A stretch of 64,000 nucleotides of DNA from Phaeobacter porticola (GTDB lineage: Bacteria > Pseudomonadota > Alphaproteobacteria > Rhodobacterales > Rhodobacteraceae): positions 2,480,001-2,544,000 of the forward strand of contig NZ_CP016364.1 of the NCBI RefSeq assembly GCF_001888185.1, given 5' to 3'. This document shows, one piece after another, positions 1-7,550 of the stretch. Position numbers and translations under genes: made by a program. Under the pieces are notes generated by a model, which did no database searches, had not been told where the DNA came from, and saw only the letters and a program-made list of their open reading frames with translations. The first letter of the stretch is position 1. Every line of letters starts with the position of its first letter.

Positions 1-254
1 CCACAACCCAACACCCCAAATCATCACCAAACACCTCAGGAATCACACCAAAAAACCAACACACCCCACTTGCCTCACCAACAAGTCAGACCAAAAACAG
101 AAAAGACTGGAAATGCGCCCTGCCCGACCCGCTCTTGTTTCCAACACTGCAATGGCCACGCCCGCGCCGGGCGCCAGCCCGGCGCTACGAAACAAAACGG
201 GCGCGGAACCCCTGGTTCCGCGCCCGTTTTGTTACCTCTGTCAGCTATGCTGGT
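1..254. other. Intergenic region downstream of the formate dehydrogenase operon
   Basis: No gene is supported here. Positions 1-112 are strikingly strand-asymmetric: the plus strand is almost only A and C. This is followed by two stacked GC-rich hairpins (164-185 and 191-233). The short ORFs crossing this stretch have no ribosome-binding site and read through the terminator hairpin, so they are not called as genes. Confidence 0.6.
191..233 (-). terminator. Rho-independent terminator of fdsGB-fdsA
   Basis: A perfect 20-bp inverted repeat (191-210 with 214-233) with a 3-nt loop lies 22 bp past the stop of fdsA. Read on the minus strand the GC-rich core is followed by TTTTGTTT, the usual intrinsic terminator layout. 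A second smaller hairpin (GCGCCGGGC at 164-172 pairing with 177-185) lies just beyond it. The position implies that no further fds genes (fdsC/fdhD or fdsD) are co-transcribed directly downstream. Confidence 0.85.
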
Positions 255-3029
255 TCACTCGGCTGCGATCTGTCCTTCGATCTTTTCAACCTTCACCGCC
301 GAGAATTTGAACTCGGGGATCTTGCCATAGGGGTCCAGCGCCGGATTGGTCAGGATATTGGCAGCAGCCTCCACATAGGCGAAGGGCACAAACACCATAT
401 CCTCGGCGATGGCCCGGTCGGCCCGCGCCATGATCTCGATCGAGCCACGGCGTGTTGACAGGCGCACCATTTCACCCGGCTCAACGCCCATCAGTTTCAG
501 CGTGCGCGGGTTGAGCGAGCAGTTCGCCTCCGGCTCCACCGCATCCAGAACCAATGACCGGCGGGTCATCGAGCCGGTGTGCCAATGCTCCAGCTGGCGG
601 CCCGTGGTCATGATCATCGGGTAGTCCGCATCCGGCGCCTCATCCGGCGGGATCACCGATGCCGGGGTGAAACGGGCGCGGCCCTCGGGACGCGGGAAGC
701 CATCGCCGAACACAATCGCCTGACCGGGGTCGGTCTCATGCAGCGACGGATAGGTGATGGTCTCGGTCTCCAGACGCTCCCAGGTGATGTTGTTCAGGGA
801 CTTCATATTCAGCTTCATCTCGTTAAAGACTTCGCTGACATCCTTGTAATCCCACGGCAGACCAATGCGCCGCGCCAGCTCAACCGTCACCTTCCAGTCC
901 TCGCGCGCCTCACCCGGAGGGGCCACAGCAGGACGCACCCGCTGTACCTGGCGGTTGGTGTTCGACACAGTGCCGTTCTTTTCATACAGCGCCGAAGCCG
1001 GCAGGATGATGTCGGCATAGTTCGCCGTTTCGGTCAGGAAGATGTCCTGCACGATCATCAGCTCCAGCTTGGCAAAGGCATCGCGCGCGTGATCGGCATT
1101 CGGATCGGACATCGCCGGGTTTTCACCTTGGATGTACATGCCCTTGATGTTGCCAGCATAGGCCTGGTCGACGATCTCCGTCACGGTCAGGCCCTTCTCA
1201 TTCGAGAAGTCGCCGCCGCCCCAGACATCGGTGAAGCTCTTGCGGACATCATCCGATGTCACGGTCTGATAATCCGGCAGGAACATCGGGATCAGGCCCG
1301 CGTCGGATGCGCCCTGCACGTTGTTCTGGCCGCGCAGCGGGTGCAGGCCTGCACCCGGCTTGCCCACGTTGCCGGTCATCAGCGCCAGCGAAATCAGGCA
1401 GCGTGAATTATCCGTGCCGTGGATGTGCTGGGAGATGCCCATGCCCCAGAAGATCAGCCCTGCATTGGCATTGGCAAAGATCCGGGCAACACGGCGCAGC
1501 TGGTCTGGTTCGATGCCGCAGATCTCCGACATCTTCTCGGGTGTGAACTGCTTCAGATGCTCTTTTTCAGCTTCCCAGTTCTCGGTCCAGCGGTGGATGT
1601 ACTGGCTGTCATAGAGCTCTTCCTCGACGATCACATGCATGATCGCGTTGAGCATCGACACATCCGCGCCCGGGCGGAACTGCAGCATCTCGGTCGCAAA
1701 GCGACGCATGCCGACACCGCGCGGGTCCATCACAATCAGCTTGCCGCCGCGTTTGGTGAACTGCTTGAAGTAGGTCGCAGCCACCGGGTGGTTTTCGATC
1801 GGGTTGGAGCCGATGATGATCGCCACATCCGCGTTCTCAATCTCGTTGAAGGTCGCGGTCACCGCACCGGAGCCGACGTTTTCAATCAGCGCCGCAACAG
1901 ACGATGCGTGGCACAAACGGGTGCAGTGGTCGACGTTGTTGTGCTTGAAGCCCTGACGGATGAACTTCTGGAAGAGGTAGGCCTCTTCATTGGTGCATTT
2001 CGCCGAGCCGAAACCGGCAACCGATTTCGGGTCTTCGTCCCGCAAGCGCATCAGCTCCTTGCCCGCCAGATCCATCGCCTCTTCCCAGGTTGCTTCGCGG
2101 AAATGGGTCGAGAGGTTGCCCGGATCGACATTCAGGCCTTTTGCGGGCGCATCATCGCGGCGGATCAGCGGTTTGGTCAGCCGGTGCGGGTGATGGATGT
2201 AGTCAAAGCCAAAGCGCCCCTTCACACACAGGCGGCCCTCGTTGGCCGGGCCATTGATGCCCTCAACGTGCTTGACCTTGCCGTCCTTGACCTTCAGTGA
2301 CACTTTGCAGCCGACACCGCAGAACGGGCAGACACTTTCGGTCTCGGAATCATAATCCTTGCTGTCACCAACCTGATTGTCGTCCATCACGGTCGCGGGC
2401 ATCAGCGCCCCGGTCGGGCAGGCCTGCACGCATTCACCGCAGGCCACACAGGAGGACGCGCCCATCGGGTCAGCAATGTCAAACACCGGATAGGCATCAT
2501 GGCCGCGACCAGCCATGCCGATCACGTCATTCACCTGCACTTCGCGGCAGGCCCGCACGCAAAGGTTACAGGAAATACAGGCGTCCAGATTGACCTTCAT
2601 CGCCACATGGCTGTCATCCAGCAGCGGGATACGGTCCTTTTCCAACTTCGGAAAGCGCGACTCTGAAACCCCGTTCAGCTCCGCCATATCCCACAGATGG
2701 GAAGACTTATCGCGCGCCTCTTCCTGCTTCGGCTGGTCCGCAACCAAGAGTTCCATCACCATCTTGCGGGCACTTTCCGCGCGCGCGTTATTGGTGGTGA
2801 CAACCATGCCTTCAGCGGGTTCCCGGATACAGGAGGCCGCCAGCGTGCGCTCGCCCTCGATCTCGACCATACAAGCCCGGCAATTGCCGTCCGGACGGTA
2901 ACCCGGTTGCGGCTTGTGGCAAAGATGCGGGATCTTTAGTCCGCGGCCGTTGGCAACTTCCCAGATGGTCAGGCCTGCGTCTGCCGTGACCTGTTCGCCA
3001 TCGAGTGTGAAAGTGATTTTATCGCTCAT
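255..3029 (-). CDS. fdsA: NAD-dependent formate dehydrogenase, catalytic alpha subunit
   Basis: This is the molybdenum- or tungsten-dependent catalytic subunit of the soluble formate dehydrogenase, which oxidises formate to CO2 and passes electrons to the NAD-reducing subunit. Visible in order along 924 residues: an N-terminal [2Fe-2S] ferredoxin domain (C37, C50, C53, C67); two [4Fe-4S] clusters (C151/154/157/161 and C194/197/200/204); the [4Fe-4S] motif of the molybdopterin domain (C234, C237, C241, C268); and the RLCH motif near residue 373, where Cys replaces the selenocysteine of E. coli FdhF as metal ligand. The C-terminal molydopterin-dinucleotide-binding domain follows. The ATG has a GAGGAGG ribosome-binding site lying in the last codons of fdsGB, only 3 nt upstream, so the two genes are translationally coupled. 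Family and architecture are clear; the metal used (Mo or W) cannot be told from sequence. Confidence 0.95.
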   Translation of the reverse strand: MSDKITFTLDGEQVTADAGLTIWEVANGRGLKIPHLCHKPQPGYRPDGNCRACMVEIEGERTLAASCIREPAEGMVVTTNNARAESARKMVMELLVADQPKQEEARDKSSHLWDMAELNGVSESRFPKLEKDRIPLLDDSHVAMKVNLDACISCNLCVRACREVQVNDVIGMAGRGHDAYPVFDIADPMGASSCVACGECVQACPTGALMPATVMDDNQVGDSKDYDSETESVCPFCGVGCKVSLKVKDGKVKHVEGINGPANEGRLCVKGRFGFDYIHHPHRLTKPLIRRDDAPAKGLNVDPGNLSTHFREATWEEAMDLAGKELMRLRDEDPKSVAGFGSAKCTNEEAYLFQKFIRQGFKHNNVDHCTRLCHASSVAALIENVGSGAVTATFNEIENADVAIIIGSNPIENHPVAATYFKQFTKRGGKLIVMDPRGVGMRRFATEMLQFRPGADVSMLNAIMHVIVEEELYDSQYIHRWTENWEAEKEHLKQFTPEKMSEICGIEPDQLRRVARIFANANAGLIFWGMGISQHIHGTDNSRCLISLALMTGNVGKPGAGLHPLRGQNNVQGASDAGLIPMFLPDYQTVTSDDVRKSFTDVWGGGDFSNEKGLTVTEIVDQAYAGNIKGMYIQGENPAMSDPNADHARDAFAKLELMIVQDIFLTETANYADIILPASALYEKNGTVSNTNRQVQRVRPAVAPPGEAREDWKVTVELARRIGLPWDYKDVSEVFNEMKLNMKSLNNITWERLETETITYPSLHETDPGQAIVFGDGFPRPEGRARFTPASVIPPDEAPDADYPMIMTTGRQLEHWHTGSMTRRSLVLDAVEPEANCSLNPRTLKLMGVEPGEMVRLSTRRGSIEIMARADRAIAEDMVFVPFAYVEAAANILTNPALDPYGKIPEFKFSAVKVEKIEGQIAAE

Positions 3030-3032
3030 GGC

Positions 3033-4721
3033 TTATACCTCCTCGGGGAAGTGTTTGATGGTCAGACGGATCGGATTGGGCGCTGCCTGCCCCAGACCGC
3101 AGATCGAGGTATCAACCATCGCTGTGCTCAACTCTTCCAGCAGACCCTGATCCCACGTCTTTTCGCCCATCAGCTTCACGGCTTTTTCGCAGCCCACCCG
3201 GCAGGGGGTGCACTGTCCGCAGCTCTCATCCTCGAAAAAGCGCAGCATGTTCAGCGCGGCGTCGCGGGCCGAGTCCTTGTCGGACAGAACCACAACCGCG
3301 GCAGACCCGATGAAGGTGCCATGCGGCTGCAGCGTGTCAAAGTCGAGCGGGATGTCATGCATCGACGCAGGCAGCAGGCCCGAGGACGGGCCGCCCGGCT
3401 GATAGGCTTTGAAGGCGTGGCCATCCAGCATGCCGCCGCTGGCCTCGATAACGTCGGTGATGGTGGAGCCGGCGGGCAGCAGGTGCACGCCCGGGTTCTT
3501 CACCCGGCCCGACACTGAATAGCTGCGCAGCCCTTTGCGGCCGTTTTTCTCAACCGAGTTCAGGCATTCCGGCCCTTCGCGGTTGATCTTGCAGACCCAG
3601 TAGAGGGTTTCGACGTTATGCACGAGGGTCGGACGGCCGAAAACACCCACCTGCGCCACAAAGGGCGGACGATGGCGCGGCTCGCCGCGTTTGCCTTCGA
3701 TCGACTCGATCATCGCGCTTTCTTCACCGCAGATATAGGCCCCTGCCCCACGGCGCAGGTCAATGTAGCCCGCCTCAACGATGCCCACCTCTTCCAGCGC
3801 GCTGATCTCGCGGCGCAGGATTTCCAGAACTGCCGGGTATTCGTCGCGCATATAGATAAAGGCTTTCTCGGCCTCGACCGCCCAGGCGGCAATCAACATC
3901 CCCTCAAGGAAGACATGCGGCGTGCGCTCCAGATAGTAGCGATCCTTGAAGGTGCCCGGCTCGCCTTCGTCGCCATTCACGGCAAGATAACGCGGGCCTT
4001 CATTGGCGCGCACAAAGCCCCATTTGGTGCCGGACGGAAAACCAGCGCCGCCCAGACCGCGCAGACCGGCTTCTTTGACCTTGGCCTGAACCGCTTCCCA
4101 GTCGCCATTCGCACGCAGGTCTTTCAACGTCGCATAGCCGCCGTCCGCCTCATAGGCGGCAAAGGTTTCATACGCGGGGATATGCGCGTGGGTGTCATCT
4201 GCCGCAATCGCCGCCTGCACCTTCTCGGGTGTCGCGTGGTCGATGTGGTTGTGGCCAATTTCCAGCACCGGCGCCGTGTCGCAGCGGCCCATGCAGGGCG
4301 CGCGCAGCACGCGGACCTGACTTGCATCCAAACCGTCTTCCAACGCCTTTTGCAGCGCTTCGGCCCCCGCCAGCTCGCAGGACAGCGAGTCGCAAACCCG
4401 GATGGTCAGCGCCGGTGGCGGTGTCTCGCCTTCGCGCACCACATCGAAATGGGCGTAGAAACTCGCAACCTCATAGATCTCCGCCTGCCCGGTGCGCAGC
4501 TCCTCAGCGAGGGCGCGAATATGGGCCGCGCTGAGGCAGCCGTATTTATCCTGAATGAGATGCAGGAATTCGATCAGCAAATCCCGATTGCGGGGCTGGT
4601 CACCAATCAGGTCCAGAACCTCGTTATGCGCCTGATCCTCCAGCTGTCGGCCCTTGGGGGTTTTGCGCCCCTTGCCTTTGCCAGATTTCCACACGCCCTT
4701 GCTATTGTCCAAAGGTGCCAC
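3033..4721 (-). CDS. fdsB: NAD-dependent formate dehydrogenase, fused gamma-beta subunit (FdsG-FdsB)
   Basis: One 562-residue polypeptide carries two subunits that are separate in the classical FdsGBACD enzymes. Residues 30-160 form a NuoE/FdsG thioredoxin-like [2Fe-2S] domain with ligands C110, C115, C143 and C147. From about residue 215 there is a NuoF/FdsB domain with the NADH-binding GLRGLGGAGFP loop, the FMN-binding NGDEGEPGTFKDR stretch, and a [4Fe-4S] motif (CGQCTPC at 501-507, plus C541). It therefore transfers electrons from the FdsA clusters to NAD+. I chose the GTG at 4721 because GGAGG lies 5 nt upstream; the longer frame beginning at 4763 would add 14 residues and has no such site. 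It is the first gene of the operon with fdsA and lies 93 bp downstream of a co-directional LysR gene. Confidence 0.93.
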   Translation of the reverse strand: MAPLDNSKGVWKSGKGKGRKTPKGRQLEDQAHNEVLDLIGDQPRNRDLLIEFLHLIQDKYGCLSAAHIRALAEELRTGQAEIYEVASFYAHFDVVREGETPPPALTIRVCDSLSCELAGAEALQKALEDGLDASQVRVLRAPCMGRCDTAPVLEIGHNHIDHATPEKVQAAIAADDTHAHIPAYETFAAYEADGGYATLKDLRANGDWEAVQAKVKEAGLRGLGGAGFPSGTKWGFVRANEGPRYLAVNGDEGEPGTFKDRYYLERTPHVFLEGMLIAAWAVEAEKAFIYMRDEYPAVLEILRREISALEEVGIVEAGYIDLRRGAGAYICGEESAMIESIEGKRGEPRHRPPFVAQVGVFGRPTLVHNVETLYWVCKINREGPECLNSVEKNGRKGLRSYSVSGRVKNPGVHLLPAGSTITDVIEASGGMLDGHAFKAYQPGGPSSGLLPASMHDIPLDFDTLQPHGTFIGSAAVVVLSDKDSARDAALNMLRFFEDESCGQCTPCRVGCEKAVKLMGEKTWDQGLLEELSTAMVDTSICGLGQAAPNPIRLTIKHFPEEV

Positions 4722-4814
4722 AATGACCTCCACTTCGCGTCGCCAGTTAAGGCGGCATTCCATTGAAGAAGCCTATCGTCAAATCGGAAATTTCGAAGGT
4801 ACGATAACGAACGC

Positions 4815-5711
4815 TTATTGCACGAAATCGTCAACCACCGCCCGCAGGGCCTGCACCGTGGTCAAAGCAGGCTGCCGGTCCAGCGTCACCATTGCAATCG
4901 GTTTGGTTGGGGCCGGGTCTGTCAGCGGCAGCACCGTTGTCCCGTCCAGCGTACCAAGCGCCTCGACAAGCGCCTGCGGCAGGATTGTTGCAACTGATCC
5001 CGCTCGCGCCATCACCATCGCCGCCATGAACCCGCTGGATTCAGAACGCACCTCAGGCCGCAGCCCCTGATCGGCAAAGATCCGATCCAGAATACGCCGG
5101 TTCTGCATTTGCGGCTCCAACAGGCTCAGCGGCAGATCCGCCGCCTCCGCCCAGGTGATGCCCTCAGCGCCCGCGGGACGCTCCGCCACCATAGCCGCTG
5201 GCGCGACCAGAACATATGTCTCTTCATAAAGCGGCTGAATGCTCACCTGATCCGAGCCCAGACTGTCCTGATAAGTCACGCCGGCATCAATAGTACCATC
5301 AAACAGCCGTTGCTGGATCGCAAGCGAGCTGAGGACCTCAATCCGGGCAAGGACGCGATGATGTTTCAAATGCAGCTGATCGACAATCTGAGCGGCATAG
5401 GCAGTGGCCGTCGGCACCACTCCAAGAACCAGCATTCCCGTTACCTCGCCCCTTGCGGCAGCAACCTCTTGCTCCAGCGCCTTGGCATCATCTAGGATCG
5501 ACCGAGCCCGGCGCACGATCATCAACCCCTCCTCTGTCAGCCCTTGAAACCGGTTTCCACGGCGCACGATGGACACACCCAAGCGGTCTTCTAGATTGCG
5601 GATCCGCATGGAAAACGCAGGCTGAGACATCCCACAGTCCTGCGCGGCCTTGGCAAAATGGCGGTGACGCGCCAAAGCGCTCATCAATCTAAGATCTTTG
5701 AGTTCGATCAC
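4815..5711 (-). CDS. LysR-type regulator, probable formate dehydrogenase regulator
   Basis: A 298-residue LysR-type transcriptional regulator: N-terminal winged helix-turn-helix (about residues 1-60, including RHRHFAKAAQDCGMSQPAFS), then the periplasmic-binding-protein-like effector domain. It sits directly upstream of and co-directional with fdsGB-fdsA, leaving about 93 bp that may hold both a promoter and an operator, so local control of formate oxidation is the simplest inference. Most lysR genes are divergent from their target; this one is not. The start is taken at the GTG at 5711, which puts the helix-turn-helix at the usual distance from the N-terminus; the open frame extends to 5879 but the extra 56 residues do not resemble the family. 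The effector cannot be deduced. Confidence 0.85.
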   Translation of the reverse strand: MIELKDLRLMSALARHRHFAKAAQDCGMSQPAFSMRIRNLEDRLGVSIVRRGNRFQGLTEEGLMIVRRARSILDDAKALEQEVAAARGEVTGMLVLGVVPTATAYAAQIVDQLHLKHHRVLARIEVLSSLAIQQRLFDGTIDAGVTYQDSLGSDQVSIQPLYEETYVLVAPAAMVAERPAGAEGITWAEAADLPLSLLEPQMQNRRILDRIFADQGLRPEVRSESSGFMAAMVMARAGSVATILPQALVEALGTLDGTTVLPLTDPAPTKPIAMVTLDRQPALTTVQALRAVVDDFVQ

Positions 5712-5896
5712 CGCTATTCGTCCTTGTCGCTGTAAGGGCACCGTCAAGCACCGTACACCGTGCGCATCAACATCACCATTTGGTGGACCGCAGTCCGGCA
5801 TAATCCGATGTACAAGATACCCCGCAACGAACAGCCCACACGACCGGAGATGCGCATAAATAGGGTTCGTAACCGGCACCTAAGCCGATTGTTGAT

Positions 5897-6439
5897 TTAG
5901 GTCTGTCGCTGCGCCGTCGCGGAACGCGCAATACCGTCATAGATCCCAGTCAAGATGTTCAGCACACGAGTGGCTTCGCCGACGCGTTTTTCCACACCCG
6001 GCACCTGTTCCAAAGCCTGCAACAGCAGCTTGCGGCGCTCCGCATCAAAAGCCGCAGTCACCTGCAAGCCTTCGTCGGTGGCGGAATATGTCACCCCGCC
6101 ACGGCCAGATCCTGTTTTGCGGATCAAGCCAGACGACGCAAGCTTGCGCAGGGAGTATTGGATATTTGGGACATCATCGCGGTTGGTCACCCGCGCCAGC
6201 TCTTTGATGGTCTTGGGCCGGTCGTTCATGCGGATCACATTCAACAAGGTGATCTCAGGGCCAGAGGCCGACAGGCTGGACACCAGCCCAAGGCATTCAG
6301 ACTGCCATCTCGCGAACCCCTCAAAGGTGCGCATCAGTGCAAACTCGAAATCGCTGAGGTCTTCTTCAACCCCAACGTGGCCGCTGTGGTCAGCCTCTCC
6401 TGCGCGGGCTGTCTCTATTGATCTAGAAAAAGTATCCAA
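5897..6439 (-). CDS. MarR-like winged-helix transcriptional regulator
   Basis: A 180-residue protein with a central winged-helix DNA-binding region (about residues 60-130): GPEITLLNVIRM, a recognition segment around DDVPNIQYSLRKLASSGLI, and a wing containing SGRGG. Such small regulators bind DNA as dimers. The start is a TTG at 6439 preceded by AAGGAG at 7 nt spacing; no ATG in this frame gives a better fit. The protein is unlinked in function to the adjacent LysR as far as the sequence shows. Downstream lies a 185-bp spacer to the LysR start, upstream the gene-poor 6440-7550 region. Regulatory target unknown. Confidence 0.75.
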   Translation of the reverse strand: MDTFSRSIETARAGEADHSGHVGVEEDLSDFEFALMRTFEGFARWQSECLGLVSSLSASGPEITLLNVIRMNDRPKTIKELARVTNRDDVPNIQYSLRKLASSGLIRKTGSGRGGVTYSATDEGLQVTAAFDAERRKLLLQALEQVPGVEKRVGEATRVLNILTGIYDGIARSATAQRQT

Positions 6440-7550
6440 TAATCGTCTCCTTCATTCAGCGGCGAAATACGCCTCCGCTGGCGACGAAACAGGCTGTCAA
6501 GGTGTTTCGTGTGCATTCGTTCCCCATTTCGCCACCACGCCCCTTAGTAAATATCCTGTGATAGGTTTCAACCCGTCCGTGCGATGCGGCGACGGTTTCC
6601 TTGCCGCGAATTCCGCCAAGAGACTGGAGAATCAATGGAAAATAAAATTTCAATCAAATTCACCATTCTGCATCCAAAATATTAAATAGATAAAAAATCG
6701 CCTTAAAGTAGTATTGTGGCATCTTTACGCGTCAACGAACCCAATACGAAAATGTAACGAACCGAGCCTTGTTCGCACATTTCCCAACGGAGCCCACCGA
6801 GAAACCGCTGGCAAATCATAAGCTTACACTACAGAAAATCCGTGATCCCTATCACCAAATTCAGGATCAAACCTATTATCATCATTTATCCTAGCTCCTG
6901 AACGCCATTAATTTAGCGGTAAGCCCAACTGCTTATTCTCCTCCGCGAATGTGTGCAGCCACACATGTCATGAAGCGGGGGCATAGTTTGGAACGACGGA
7001 TGAAGATCAGCGTGGTCATCACGCGGACACCAGCAGTGGCGGTAAAGATCATTCGCACGGCGGCTGTGCGCCTGCGAGGTGTACAAACTATTTGGGCATC
7101 CGTCATGTCATTCGCAGCGAACGCGAGCCTACCTCCGGCATTTCAGAAATCTGAGATGCATCATGATATGCTGGGTAGAATATCCAGATCGCCGCGACCG
7201 CTCGTTTTGCGGGCAAATAATGTTATTGATTTTCTCAATTGGGGCAACGCATTACCGCGTTTTCTTGAACACGGCGCCCGACACTCGTCAGCCCTGCGCC
7301 ACAGTGTGTACGCCATGTCACCGCCCCCAATCGGGCATGGTTTCGATAATCTGCCAATTCTGGTTGTTGTGCCCCCCCATCGCCCCGCGCGCAGCGGGCC
7401 GATGGGGGGGGCATGGGAATATCTGGCGGGTCAAACTCTGAAGAAGTGCAGCCACATTTCCCGGTTGCCAAGTGGGGGCTGTCGGCATTGATCCGACACA
7501 AATACTGACCGCGCGCCCATCCAGCGTGACGGTGATTGAAAGGTGCTGAA
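6440..7550. other. 1.1-kb gene-poor region between a regulator and a chemoreceptor gene
   Basis: No convincing gene. Positions about 6640-6950 are AT-rich relative to the surroundings, and open frames on either strand (for example 6949-7491) lack a ribosome-binding site and recognisable protein character. The most notable structure is a GC-rich hairpin at 7372-7411. Promoters of both flanking divergent genes must lie here, but no convincing -35/-10 or flagellar-type sigma-28 pair could be assigned by eye. Confidence 0.5.
7372..7410. repeat. Strong GC-rich inverted repeat
   Basis: The arm CCCCCCCATCGCCCCGC (7372-7388) pairs with GCGGGCCGATGGGGGGG (7394-7410) over 17 bp with one mismatch and a 5-nt loop. 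No T-run follows on either strand, so it is not a standard intrinsic terminator. It may be the relic of a small repeated element or the end of an insertion. Function unknown. Confidence 0.6.

Noticed and set aside
579-1406. 275-residue plus-strand frame opposite fdsA
   Set aside because: Antisense shadow of a clearly coding high-GC gene with Fe-S motifs; no ribosome-binding site or recognisable domain.
3618-4766. 382-residue plus-strand frame opposite the fused FdsG-FdsB gene
   Set aside because: Shadow of the true gene, whose cofactor motifs are all on the minus strand.
6949-7491. 180-residue plus-strand frame in the gene-poor spacer
   Set aside because: No ribosome-binding site, no recognisable domain, and it crosses the GC hairpin at 7372.
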